From: JBDTSW01 sp963797835
GTDB lineage: Bacteria; Actinomycetota; Thermoleophilia; Solirubrobacterales; 70-9
Assembly: GCA_963797835.1 (NCBI GenBank)
Contig: CAWCRN010000010.1
Coordinates: 62,001-126,000 of the forward strand
Length of the DNA: 64,000 nt
Reading direction: 5' to 3'
The notes below the pieces were generated by a model. The model made no database searches, was not told the DNA's origin, and saw only the letters and a list, made by a program, of their open reading frames with translations. This document shows positions 29,939 through 38,994 of the stretch, in pieces (within the stretch, counting starts at the first letter, position 1; every line of letters starts with the position of its first letter). A program made the position numbers and the translations under genes.

Positions 29939-30723
29939 CTATCCGCTCGCGGGCTCGCGTGCAGCGATCGCTCGGCGACCGTCACCCCAGTTGCGCGCAG
30001 GAATACGTCTGGCGCAGGGCCGAACGAAGTTGACCAGCGAACGACAGCTGCAGAAGAAGAGCGATGTCGGCAGCCAGATGCCGAACAGCGCCGTATCCAC
30101 GCAAGACGCGTCCCTCGCTCTGAAGAGAAGAGCGCTGGCGAAGCCTGGAAGATCTGGTCGAACTCGGGGCTGACGAGAGCCGTCGGCGTAGCCGCACCAG
30201 CGCGGGAACGCCGGTTGCTCGTCTGTTGTCGTATGGCCAGGACGCGACCATCACGGCCAGCGGCGATCGCGAGGTAGATCGTCGACCCCTCCGAGGAACG
30301 TGCAGCCAGGCGAGGTCATTCATCAGCTGGATCAGGTCGGGGGCGCGCTCGGGACGGAAGGCCGCCGTCAGCCACCAGATCGCGGGATAGAAGGTGAGAA
30401 CCATGTTCCCGGCGCCGCCGAGCAGGAAGGTGTAGGTGAGGACCCCCGGACCGCCCTCGATGCGGCGAGATGTACTGGGCCATGACCGCCACGAACGGCA
30501 CGAACACCAGCGCGGCGAACATCACGATCACCATTCGCGATGCGGATCCGCGTGAAGTCGGCGTCGTAGAGCTGGCCGGATCTGGCCGAGCGCTCGTCCA
30601 GCGGGTCGCCGTGGGCGGGAGAAAGCCGGCGACGGCGCCCCAGCCGATGAAGAGCAGCACGAGGTAGGCGACGGCGCACCACACGCCGAACAGCTGGATC
30701 CTCGACTTGGTGATGGCGCTCAG
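29939..30723 (-). CDS. Unknown multi-pass membrane protein, paralogue 3 of 3, frameshifted
   Basis: About 255 residues. It begins ITKSRIQLFGVWCAVAYLVL, like the openings of paralogues 1 and 2 (RLQLLCVWAGP, RMQMLCLWAGP). It also has WWLTAAFRPERAPDLIQLMN with the shared FRPE motif and DTALFGIWLPTSLFF near the end, matching the WDGVFVFWLPLSVF segment. At least three frame errors occur. No standard start is in frame; a CTG at 30723 preceded by GGAAGG is the best candidate. It lies 20 bp downstream of the carotenoid-oxygenase stop and is probably co-transcribed with it. Confidence 0.6.
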
Positions 30724-30743
30724 TTGCGGCCTTCCGGGCGGCG

Positions 30744-32300
30744 CTAGCCCTTGAAGCTCGGGTCGCGGAAGTCGGCCCAGTGGCCGTGCGGGGTCCAGCC
30801 CATGTGGAAGGGCAGGTCGATCTTGCAGACCGGGCCCTGGGTGATGTCGTGGGTGTCGAAGACCTGGAACTCGCTGGTGTTCTCGGCCCAGCGGCTGACC
30901 GGGACGATGATGTAGCCGTCGCACTCGGGCGAGTCGATCTTGCGCGGGGCGAAGCTGGATTCGAGGATCGCCGCCGGCTGGTCGTGGCGGATCCGGAACT
31001 CCGTCTCGGCCCCGGTCTTGACGTCGTGGGTGACGAGGCTCTTCATCGACATGCCGTCGCGCTTCGCGTCGCCGCCGATCAGGAAGCCCTTCGTGTAGCC
31101 CTTGCCGTAGAAGCGCTCGTCGACCTTCGGCAGCTCGGCGGGCCGGTCGTTGAGGCGCTCGGTCTTGGCCTTGCCGGTCTCGAGGTCGATCGTCCAGCGC
31201 CCGAGCGTGCTCTTGGCCAGGCTGAAGAAGAGGGCGACGTCGTCGCCCTCCTTGAAGTCGGTCTCGAACGGGAAGGGCGGGCGGTCGAAGATCGGCGCGT
31301 CGAGGGTGAGGATGTTGTCCTCGACGTTGCAGGAGAGGGTGTGCATCACGTACTCGGGCTCGATATCGCACTCGATGTAGCGGATCTTGCCGTTGACGAC
31401 GTCCTTGCGGGGAACCAGCGCGATCGTGATCGGCAGGTCGGGGTCCCAGCCGAAGACGCCGAGGCCCTCGTCGATGCGGTCGGTGGTCGAGATGAACGGC
31501 TGGAACGGCACGACGATGTAGTCCTCGGTCAGCCAGATGTCGTGCGCGTTGCAGTGGTACGGCGCGTCGTCCATCGCCCTGCTCGTGACCTTGCCGTCGG
31601 GGCTGACGATGTGGATCGTCACGTAGGGCTTCTCGTCGGTCCAGGCGAAGCCGATCAGCTCCCCGGTGTCGGAGTCCCACTTGGGATGGGCGGCGAAGGT
31701 GGCGTCGGGATCGGCGTCGGCGGGGAAGACCCCGTCGCCGTTTCCGTTCGCCTGGCCGGCCGGATCGAACATCCCGTGGCTGAGCTGGTTCGACCAGCGG
31801 ACGATGCCCTTGGTCTCGAGCGTGATCGGGTCGAGCGCGATCGGAGGCCCGCCCTGCTCGCCCGAGGCCAGGATCTCGCCGGCGAAGGGGAAGGTGTTGA
31901 TGTTGCACGAGCCCTGCGGGATCCCCTGGTTCTGCGGGGTCCGCTTGACGTCGCCCCAGCCGAAGTTGCGCCAGTCGCTCCACTCCCCGTCGGACCACTC
32001 GAACATGCTCTTGCCGTGCTTCTCCTCGAGCAGGTACTTGGGGGTGCGGATCCAGCGGTTGCGGAAGTGGGCCTTGCCGTCCTCGAACACCAGCCCCTGG
32101 ACCATGCCGTCCATGTTGAGCAGGCCCTGGGTGCCCTGCGCCGTCGGCCGCTTGAAGGTGGGCCCGACGCGGTAGAAACCGCCGGCGAGGTCCTTCGGGA
32201 TCTCTCCCTCGCTGACCACGCAGTCCTCGACCGTGGCCTCGAAGCGCATCGGCTTGAAGGGCCCCTTGAAGCGGGCGTCGTTTGGAACGGGTGCTCCCAT
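30744..32300 (-). CDS. Carotenoid cleavage oxygenase family protein
   Basis: Intact, 518 residues. This is the non-heme Fe(II) beta-propeller family that cleaves C=C bonds of carotenoids, apocarotenoids or stilbenes. The four His iron ligands are expected in AAHPKWD, NAHDIWL, VMHTLSC and, at the C-terminus, TPHGHWADF; all four are present. The opening FYRVGPTFKRP and LLNMDGMVQGL are typical. The start MGAPVPNDARF at 32300 is preferred because an operator lies between it and the longer upstream frame. No signal peptide is seen, so the enzyme is cytoplasmic. Confidence 0.92.
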   Translation of the reverse strand: MGAPVPNDARFKGPFKPMRFEATVEDCVVSEGEIPKDLAGGFYRVGPTFKRPTAQGTQGLLNMDGMVQGLVFEDGKAHFRNRWIRTPKYLLEEKHGKSMFEWSDGEWSDWRNFGWGDVKRTPQNQGIPQGSCNINTFPFAGEILASGEQGGPPIALDPITLETKGIVRWSNQLSHGMFDPAGQANGNGDGVFPADADPDATFAAHPKWDSDTGELIGFAWTDEKPYVTIHIVSPDGKVTSRAMDDAPYHCNAHDIWLTEDYIVVPFQPFISTTDRIDEGLGVFGWDPDLPITIALVPRKDVVNGKIRYIECDIEPEYVMHTLSCNVEDNILTLDAPIFDRPPFPFETDFKEGDDVALFFSLAKSTLGRWTIDLETGKAKTERLNDRPAELPKVDERFYGKGYTKGFLIGGDAKRDGMSMKSLVTHDVKTGAETEFRIRHDQPAAILESSFAPRKIDSPECDGYIIVPVSRWAENTSEFQVFDTHDITQGPVCKIDLPFHMGWTPHGHWADFRDPSFKG

Positions 32301-32328
32301 CGGCGCGGGAACGTTAGCACACGGCGTT

Positions 32329-32338
32329 AACGATCGTT
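32329..32338. promoter_or_regulatory. Candidate TetR-type operator, site 7 (perfect core)
   Basis: AACGATCGTT with flanks TT and TC lies 29 bp upstream of the carotenoid-oxygenase ATG in the divergent promoter region. Confidence 0.6.
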
Positions 32339-32394
32339 TCCAGATTTCGAACACCGGGGGCGTTCGGATACCCGTCAATCGGTGCCCAAAAACA

Positions 32395-32410
32395 TCTAAT
32401 CGAGATTAGA
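32395..32410. promoter_or_regulatory. Perfect 7-bp inverted repeat in divergent promoter
   Basis: TCTAATC-GA-GATTAGA, within an unusually AT-rich patch midway between two divergent genes. It may be a second operator or overlap a promoter. Its sequence is unrelated to the AACGATCGTT sites. Confidence 0.45.
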
Positions 32411-32419
32411 AAAAAGGAT

Positions 32420-32429
32420 AACGATCGTG
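32420..32429. promoter_or_regulatory. Candidate TetR-type operator, site 8
   Basis: AACGATCGTG (one mismatch), 64 bp upstream of the AveC-like start at 32493. It is the counterpart of site 7 for the rightward transcript. Confidence 0.5.
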
Positions 32430-32492
32430 TACGCTGCGGGCGATGGAACGTGTCGGGAGCAGCCCGCGTGGCGGTTGAGGGAAGGACGTCGC

Positions 32493-33570
32493 GTGGCGGT
32501 TGAGGTCGAGATGGCGCTCGCAGGGCCCCGCCATGCGCTCCGTGGACGACGTCCAGGCACCAAAACCGCGCCCGGTGCTCTACTGGGCGGTCGCCGGGGC
32601 CCTCCTGTTCGCCTTCGAGATCTTCGTGCTCGCCAAGTGGGTGACCGGCCCCAACCTGGAGGCGACGCCCACGGGGCCGGATGGGATCTCCGGCGGGTCG
32701 CGGGCGCTGCTGACCGGGCTGCAGATCGCGGTCCCCCTCGCGACGGCGGCCTGCCTCTACTTCTGGGTCGTCCGCCCCTGGCGGCGTGAGCGCCGCCTCA
32801 CCACCGACGGGATGCTGGCGCTCAGCGGCGGGATGCTCTTCTTCTGGGACATGTGCATGAACTACACGTCGGTGACGCTGCTCTACAACTCGCACCTCGT
32901 CAACCTCGGCGCCTGGGCGAACGGGTCTTGGCCCGGCTGGACGAGCCCGAACGGCAACCTGCTCCCGGAACCGCTGTTCGTAGCGATCCCGGGTTACACC
33001 TGCCTGGTCTTCGGCCAGGTCGTGTTCATGCTCTGGGTCCTGCGGAAGGTAAAGGCGCGGCGGCCGAACCTGGGCCTCCTGGGGACGATCGCGACGCTCG
33101 TCGGCGGCCTCTTCGTGATCGACACGATCATCGAGATCCTGCTGCTCCGCAGCGGCGTCTACGCCTACCCGGGCGGCATCCGCGAGATCACGCTGTTTGC
33201 CGGGGAGACCTACCAGATGCCCCTCAGCGAGGGCTTCCTGTTCGGGGGCCTCGGGCTCGGCGCGGTGGCGGCGCTGAGCTACTTCCGCGACGACAAGGGC
33301 CGCACGATCGTCGAGCGCGGGCTCGATCGCGTCAGGGCCGGGGTGAGGCAGAAGCAGCTGATCAAGTTCTGCGCGATCTTCGGCGCGGTCCACCTCGCCT
33401 TCCTGGTGCTCTACATGGTCCCGAACCAGTGGCTGGCGACGCACTCGGACCCGTTCCCCGAGGGCTATGACTCGTACATGATCAACGGCATGTGCGCCTC
33501 GGGAGCCGACGGCGAGACCTGCCCGGGGCCGGGCGTGCCGATGCCGCGACCCGAGGACAACCCGTTCTGA
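32493..33570 (+). CDS. AveC-family (spirocyclase-like) membrane protein, copy 3
   Basis: About 358 residues with seven hydrophobic segments. The family motifs are VVRPWRRERRLTTDGML, MLFFWDMCMNYTSVTLLYN, VYAYPGGIREITLFAGETYQ and the tail MINGMCASGADGETCPGPG. GTG 32493 is preferred, since GAAGGA lies six bases upstream. This start needs one extra base removed near 32525 (MAVEVEMALAG joining MRSVDDVQAP). Without that correction the ATG at 32533 is used. The stop overlaps the ATG of the FAD oxidoreductase (TGATG), linking the two proteins tightly. Confidence 0.85.
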
Positions 33571-34934
33571 TGGCCGCGAACGGGGCCACTGCGGTGATCG
33601 GCGCGGGCATCGCCGGCCTCGGGGCCGCGCGCGCGATCAAGCGAGAGGGCCGCGACGTGGTCGTGCTGGAGGCCGAGGACCGGGTCGGCGGCCGCATCCA
33701 GACGATCAAGCGGGGGCCCTACACCTTCGACGCCGGGGCCTTCATCTACCTGGGCAGCTACGACGCCTGCATCGAGACGATCAAGGAGGTCGGCCTGGAG
33801 GGCCAGGTGGGCCGCTTCGACGCCTACGGGGCGATGCCGCGCGACGGCAAGCTCAACTTCCTCGACCTCTCGAAGCCCGTGCGGACGATCCTCGGCACCG
33901 GCTACATCTCCGCCGGCAGCAAGCTGAAGCTGCTCAAGCTGATGGCCCTGCTCGGGCGCCACTGGCGGGACCTGAACTACGAGGACGCCTCCGGCGTCGC
34001 CAAGATCGACGTCGACACCGTCTCCACCTACTCCGAGCGCGAGCTCAACCGCGAGATCCTGGACTACGTGGCCGCGGTGGTCGTCCGCGGCCCCTGGCTC
34101 AGCGACCCCTCCTACGCGTCGGTCGGGCAGTTGCTGTGGACGATGAAGAACTTCTTCAAGCCCTACTTCTACGGCCTGGACGACGGCATGGACGCGCTGC
34201 CGCGCGCGATGGCCCGCGAGCTGGACGTCCGCATGGGCTGCGCCGTCAGCAACGTCACCGACACGGGCGACGGCGTCGAGGTCACCTGGAGCGAGGACGG
34301 CAAGGAGAGCACCGAGGTCTTCGACAGCGCCGTGATCACCCTGACCGCCGACCGGGCGCTCGAGGTCTATCCCCAGATGGACGGTCCGCAGCGCGACTAC
34401 TACGAGCGCACCGAGTACATCGCGAGCGTCAACACGCACCTGGCGCTGTCGCGGCGCCCGGACAACCCCGCCACCTACATCATGTGCTCGCCTCGGGAGC
34501 AGCCGGACCTGTGCGGCGTCATCGTCGATCACCTGAAGGCGAACGGCCGCTGCCCGCCCGGCCAGGGCATGCTCACGATCTTCTGCCGTCACGAGTGGTG
34601 CCTGGAGCACCTCGAGGCGCCGGACGAGGAGATCCTGGACCAGGTCCTCCGATTCATCGAGCCCTATTACGGCGACCTCAAGGGCGACTTGGCCGACCAC
34701 GAGATCGGCCGCTGGCGAAACGTGGTCCCGATCATGCGCGAGGGCCGCTTCAAGGCCGTCGACGCCTTCCTGCGATCGATCGACCCCGCCGCGCGCGTGC
34801 AGTTCGCCGGGGACCTGGTCAGCCCCATCCCCGGGGTGAACGCGGCCCTGGTCAGCGGCATCGCCGCCGGCGGCCGCGTCGCCTCGCGGGCTCCCTCGAC
34901 AGCCACCCGCAGCCCGGTCGGTGTCGGCGACTAG
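33570..34934 (+). CDS. FAD-dependent amine-oxidase-fold oxidoreductase
   Basis: Intact, 454 residues. The Rossmann FAD motif is AVIGAGIAGLGAARAIK, followed by the amine-oxidase/desaturase signature DRVGGRIQTIKRGPYTFDAG. The C-terminal FAD contact is VQFAGDLVSPIPGVNAALVS. This fold covers protoporphyrinogen oxidases, carotenoid desaturases and flavin amine oxidases. Lack of an aromatic cage signature and the neighbouring carotenoid oxygenase and AveC proteins favour dehydrogenation of an isoprenoid or cyclic substrate. It is translationally coupled to AveC copies on both sides (TGATG before; 14-bp overlap after). Confidence 0.9.
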   Translation: MAANGATAVIGAGIAGLGAARAIKREGRDVVVLEAEDRVGGRIQTIKRGPYTFDAGAFIYLGSYDACIETIKEVGLEGQVGRFDAYGAMPRDGKLNFLDLSKPVRTILGTGYISAGSKLKLLKLMALLGRHWRDLNYEDASGVAKIDVDTVSTYSERELNREILDYVAAVVVRGPWLSDPSYASVGQLLWTMKNFFKPYFYGLDDGMDALPRAMARELDVRMGCAVSNVTDTGDGVEVTWSEDGKESTEVFDSAVITLTADRALEVYPQMDGPQRDYYERTEYIASVNTHLALSRRPDNPATYIMCSPREQPDLCGVIVDHLKANGRCPPGQGMLTIFCRHEWCLEHLEAPDEEILDQVLRFIEPYYGDLKGDLADHEIGRWRNVVPIMREGRFKAVDAFLRSIDPAARVQFAGDLVSPIPGVNAALVSGIAAGGRVASRAPSTATRSPVGVGD

Positions 34935-36048
34935 CGAGGTGCCCGCCGCCGCCCAGGGGCCGGCCGCGGCCGATCGCGTCGCCCCGGCGCTCGGCCGAGA
35001 CACCGACCAGCGAACCGCGGCGAGGCTGTGGATCCTGAACGGCGCGCTCTGGCTCGGGCTCGCCTCCTACTGCTGGATCGCCTGGGTCGCCAGCGGCGAC
35101 TTCCAGACGAACACGCTCGCTCGCGACCAGGCGCCGGACTGGTACGTGACGCTGATGCGGAGCTGGGAGGTGTTCGCTCTTGTGGTCACGCTGCTGATCT
35201 TCTGGATATTCGTGCTGCGCCCGAAGATCCGCACCGGGCGCCTCTCCTTCGACGGGCTCTTCTTCCTCGGCTGCGCGATGATCTGCTTCCAGGAGCCGTG
35301 GGTCAACTGGACCAGCCCCCAGTTCCTCTACAGCACCACCTCGGTCAACTTCGGCAGCTGGACCGCGCACATCCCGGGCTGGAACAGCCCTAACTCGGAG
35401 CTGGTCCCGCTCTCCCTCTGGGCCCTGACCGCCTACTTCTGGCTGGTCGGGATCCCGGCGTATTGCGGATCGCGGTTCATGGGCTGGCTGCGGGCGCGGG
35501 ACCCCTCGATCTCCCGGTTCCGCATGATCCTCTACGCCTACCTGGCCCTGTGCGTCTTCGACATCCTGCTGGAGAGCTTCATCACCCGGACGCAGCTGTT
35601 CAGCTACGGCAGCGTCGTCCCCGAGCTCAGCCTCTGGGCGGGGACGGACCACCAGTTTCCGATCTACGAGACGGTCAGCTGGGCCGGCACCTACACGGCG
35701 CTCGCCTGCCTGCACTTCTTCCGCGACGACCAGGGGCGCTCGCTGCCGGAGCGGGGCATCGACAAGCTCCGGATCGGCAGCGGCAGGCTGCGCACGTTCG
35801 CTCGCTACCTGGCGATCATGGGGGTCTGCCAGCTGGCGATCCTGTTCACCTACAACATCCCCTACGCCTACTGGGGCATGCACGCCGAGATGCCCGACGT
35901 CTTCATCGAGCGCGAGTGGCGCACCGCCGGGGTCTGCGGCCCGAAGACCGCCTACGACTGCCCGAAGCCCGAGGACCCGATCGCCCGCCAGAGCAGCCCG
36001 ACGAACCGGATCGACCCGGGCGCGACCGGCACCGGCGCAGCTCCCTGA
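34921..36048 (+). CDS. AveC-family-like membrane protein, copy 4 (divergent)
   Basis: 375 residues from a GTG overlapping the oxidoreductase end. Seven or so hydrophobic segments are present. It is more divergent than copies 1-3 but keeps the layout: VLRPKIRTGRLSFDGLFFLG for the VRPWRRE region, FQEPWVNWTSPQFLYSTTSV, NFGSWTAHIPGWNSPNSELV, and a Cys-containing tail GVCGPKTAYDCPKPED. The long N-terminal Ala/Pro region and a Thr/Gly-rich tail are cytoplasmic-type. Copies 3 and 4 flank one FAD enzyme and may form a complex with it. Confidence 0.8.
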   Translation: MSATSEVPAAAQGPAAADRVAPALGRDTDQRTAARLWILNGALWLGLASYCWIAWVASGDFQTNTLARDQAPDWYVTLMRSWEVFALVVTLLIFWIFVLRPKIRTGRLSFDGLFFLGCAMICFQEPWVNWTSPQFLYSTTSVNFGSWTAHIPGWNSPNSELVPLSLWALTAYFWLVGIPAYCGSRFMGWLRARDPSISRFRMILYAYLALCVFDILLESFITRTQLFSYGSVVPELSLWAGTDHQFPIYETVSWAGTYTALACLHFFRDDQGRSLPERGIDKLRIGSGRLRTFARYLAIMGVCQLAILFTYNIPYAYWGMHAEMPDVFIEREWRTAGVCGPKTAYDCPKPEDPIARQSSPTNRIDPGATGTGAAP

Positions 36049-36102
36049 GCATCCCCTCAGGGCGGGAGCGCGGATCCTCAGCCCCGTCAGGGCGGCGGGG
36101 GA

Positions 36103-37859
36103 TCAGCCGGCCTGCGAGGCCGCCCGCTCCACGGCGCTCACCGTCCCCGCGGAGCCGTCGACCTCGACGAGCGATCCGCTCTCGATCGTCCGCGTGGCCA
36201 GCTTCACGTTGACCACGCAGGGGATGCCGAGCTCGCGCGCGACCATCGCGCCGTGCGACAGCTCCCCCCGATATCGAGCACCACGGCCCCGGCGATCGCC
36301 AGCAGCGGCGCCCAGCCCGGGTCGACCGTGGAGGCGACCAGCACATCGCCGGGGGCGAACTCGTCTCCCTCCGGCCCGGTCGGATCGTCGATCACCCGGG
36401 CGACCGCGGTGCAGGACCCGGGCGCGGCGGCGATCCCGGACAGCGGCCCACCTTCGGCCGTGGCCTGCGGCCGGGGCGGGATCATGCCCTGCGCGCGGAA
36501 GAACGCCTCGTCCACGTTCTCGAGGCCGTCCGCGGTGACGCGCATCACCTCGGGGAGCACCACGTCCTGACAGGCCTCGAAGGCCCGCCGCCTCTCGGCG
36601 ATCTCCTCGGCCGACGGGCAGCCGCCCCCGCGCAGCGCGGCCGCGAGCTCGGACCCCAGCAGCAGGCAGGCGGCCTCGGGGTCGGGCAGCAGCCCCCTCT
36701 CGGCCAACATCGGCCCGGCCCGCTCCAGCAGCAGCCTGACGTCGTCGTGGGCGGCGACCACCGGGATCTTGCAGTTCTCGCGCAGCGACAGCACCCGCCG
36801 GGTTATCCGCAGCGTCCGCCGCAGCGCCTCGTAGCGGGCCCGCCCCAGGGCCTCGCGCGCCTCGGCCTCCGCCTCGGCCCTGACCCGCTCCGCGCCGCCG
36901 CCGCCGCCGCCGGCCGGAGCGTCCAGCTCCCGGCGGACCGAATCGACGAGCTGGTCGGGATCCTGCCTCCAGCTCGGTCGAGACAGCTCGAGCTCTGAGA
37001 CGCCTCGATACCCGAAGCGGGCGATGGCCCGCTCGAGCTCGGCCGAGAAGCGGGGGCTGCTCGCAGCGAGCCGCTCGGCCGTCCCCCCCGCCGCCAGTTC
37101 GTCAGCCAGCCCCTCGTCGCGGGCCACCCGCGCCAGCTCGCGCGCGGCCAGCCCCGCCTCGGCGCTCTCGTTGCCGCCGATCCCGGTGTGCAGCCGGTTG
37201 CAGAGGTCGGTGCGCTCGGACGCGTCGCCCCGCAGCTGCCCGCGAACCATGTCCAAGGACGAGGAGGCGAGCGAGCCTCCGATCATCGGCAGCACCCAGG
37301 CGTCGCCGGCGACGTCGAACAGCCGCTCCAGCCAGTCCGCGAGCTGATCGCCGCTGGGCTCCGCCGCGGCCGGCCGGCTCGCGGCGACCCTCGCCCTGAC
37401 GCGGCCGATGTGGTCCTCGAAATCGCGGTAGGCACCGATCATGCGGGTCGCCACCCTCGCCCCGTCGCCGACGGTGCGGAGGCGCGAGGGGACCGGCCCC
37501 GGCTCGGGCAGGTCGGGGTCCGGGTCGAAGCCGAAGTAGTTCTCGAGCAAACGGCGGCGCGTGGTGCCGGGCAGGCGCGCCCCGCAGCCGCCGATCAGGT
37601 CGACGTTGATGCAGACCAGCCCGTAGAAGGCGAGCATGAACGGCTGCGAGGAGTCCGCGGGATCGAGCACTCCGAGCGTGCGCGAGAAGAACCGGTGCGC
37701 GCCGCGGTTCTCGCAGGTGATCACCAAGTCCTGGGTCAGCGGGGTGAGCGGCTTCGGGTAGCCGTCGGCCGCGTTCGCGCGCGTGACCACGCAGCCCCGC
37801 TCGGGCCGGGTGTTGAGCCAGTAGTCCCAGCTCGGGGGATCGGGGGCGGCCGCCGTCAG
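36103..37859 (-). CDS. PEP-synthase-like phosphohistidine-domain protein A, without ATP-grasp domain
   Basis: About 585 residues. The C-terminal swivelling domain carries the phosphohistidine motif SHGAMVARELGIPC, after an ALLAIAGAVVLDIGG stretch. An extra G near 36267 splits it from the rest. The central region has FGYRGVSELELSRPSWRQDP, like the substrate domain of rifampicin-phosphotransferase-type enzymes. The N-terminal SWDYWLNTRPERG matches its paralogues and lies upstream of the first GTG (37790); only a CTG at 37859 could include it. No ATP-grasp domain precedes it. It follows an NTF2-fold gene on the same strand with 12 bp between. Confidence 0.77.
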
Positions 37860-37871
37860 GGCGCGCTAATC

Positions 37872-38318
37872 CTACGCCGCGGGGACCAGCCCACGGGGCG
37901 CGGCCGCTCGCTCGGCCGCCGCGCCGGCCATCAGGTCGAGGTCGCGCAGCGCCGGCGCCGGGGCGCGGTAGAGGCCGGTCCAGACGCCCCGCCCGCCGGC
38001 GATGTACCAGAGATGGACGAACCGATCCTCGAACCGGAAGCGCGTCAGCTTGCCCTCGCCCTCATAGGAGCCGACCACCGACACGAGGCTGCCGTAGGCG
38101 GTGTAGCGGAGCGGCTTCACCTCGAGGCGAGCCCAGTCGCTGAGCACGTCTCGGAGCAGGCCCGCGACCGCGTCGCGGCCGATGTAGTCGCCCGGGTAGG
38201 GGAGGCCGTCCTCCTGGTGCCAGCGGACGTCGGGGTCGAGCGCGCAGAGCGCCTCGACGAAGTCCCGCTCCTCCCAGGCGCGATACGCGCCCTTGACGAC
38301 GGCCAGCGGCCCATCCAT
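37872..38318 (-). CDS. NTF2/SnoaL-like protein
   Basis: 148 residues. It has the cone-fold pattern of SnoaL-like enzymes: VVKGAYRAWEERDFVEALCA, LDPDVRWHQEDGLPYPGDYI, GRDAVAGLLRDVLSDWARLE. A closing strand holds FRFEDRFVHLWYIAGGRGVW. Members are isomerases, cyclases or hydrolases of cyclic substrates, or have no known activity. It lies head-to-head with the TetR gene at 38350 across a palindromic operator and heads the transcript for phosphohistidine protein A. The start ATG 38318 is chosen over GTG 38321. Confidence 0.82.
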   Translation of the reverse strand: MDGPLAVVKGAYRAWEERDFVEALCALDPDVRWHQEDGLPYPGDYIGRDAVAGLLRDVLSDWARLEVKPLRYTAYGSLVSVVGSYEGEGKLTRFRFEDRFVHLWYIAGGRGVWTGLYRAPAPALRDLDLMAGAAAERAAAPRGLVPAA

Positions 38319-38329
38319 CACACCTCGAT

Positions 38330-38347
38330 TGTACCGATTGGTTCACA
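38330..38347. promoter_or_regulatory. Palindromic operator between NTF2-like and TetR genes
   Basis: TGTACCGATTGGTTCACA with near-palindromic core ACCGATTGGT. It immediately precedes both start codons (GTG 38350; ATG 38318), so binding of the TetR would block both genes. Confidence 0.5.
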
Positions 38348-38349
38348 AT

Positions 38350-38964
38350 GTGAGGATCGCGACCAGCACCGCCACAAGCAAGCGCGAGCGGCAGATGGAC
38401 GCCATCGTCGAGGCGACGCTGCGGGCCCTGCGGAAGCACGGCTACGCGGCGACCTCGCTGCAGCGCATCGCCGACGAGGCGGGGACCAGCAAGCGCATGG
38501 TGCTGCACTACTTCGGCACGCGCGACCGGCTGTTCGACGAGGCCGTGGGCGTCCTCGGGAGGAGGATCCTGGGGCAGGTGGAGGAGGCGGTCGCCGGGCA
38601 GGAGGACCCGGGCGCCGCACTCTCGGGGGCGCTCGACGCGGTCTGGGACGAAATCTTGGCCGATCCCGGCCTGCACGCGATCTTCTTCGGCCTGATCGCG
38701 GAGTCCGTCACCGACCCCAGCCACCGCGCCGCGATCGCCGCCGTGCGCCAGGAGTATCGCGAGCTGCTCGCCCGGGTCGTCGCCGCCTCCAGCGGCGGCG
38801 CGCGCTACGAGCCGGATCGCCTCGATCTGACCGTCAATCTGACGCTCGCGACGCTGGCGGGCCTGACGATCGACTACCTGGAGCGGGGCGACACGGACTC
38901 GTTGCGGCGGGCGTTCGAGGAGTTCAAGCGGCGGCTCGCGGCGGAGCTGGGCGCGAGCGGCTGA
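38350..38964 (+). CDS. TetR-family regulator
   Basis: 204 residues. The helix-turn-helix is AATSLQRIADEAGTSKRMVL followed by HYFGTRDRLFDEA, a standard TetR N-terminal domain. The C-terminal ligand domain is diverse (LDLTVNLTLATLAGLTIDYL). GTG 38350 abuts the palindrome, implying autoregulation; ATG 38395 is an alternative but would trim the domain. It most likely controls the NTF2-like/phosphohistidine A operon. Confidence 0.9.
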   Translation: MRIATSTATSKRERQMDAIVEATLRALRKHGYAATSLQRIADEAGTSKRMVLHYFGTRDRLFDEAVGVLGRRILGQVEEAVAGQEDPGAALSGALDAVWDEILADPGLHAIFFGLIAESVTDPSHRAAIAAVRQEYRELLARVVAASSGGARYEPDRLDLTVNLTLATLAGLTIDYLERGDTDSLRRAFEEFKRRLAAELGASG

Positions 38965-38973
38965 GCTCGGCCG

Positions 38974-38987
38974 GCGCGGTTCCGCGC
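38974..38987. terminator. Possible bidirectional hairpin terminator
   Basis: GCGCGG-TT-CCGCGC, a short perfect stem between the convergent TetR and phosphatase genes. It lacks a T tract and the stem is small. Confidence 0.28.
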
Positions 38988-38994
38988 GCGGCGG

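Noticed and set aside
36049..36102. Terminator hairpin between convergent AveC copy 4 and phosphohistidine A
   Set aside because: Only a 6-bp arm pair (ATCCCC/GGGGAT) with a loop of over 30 bases can be drawn; too weak to call.
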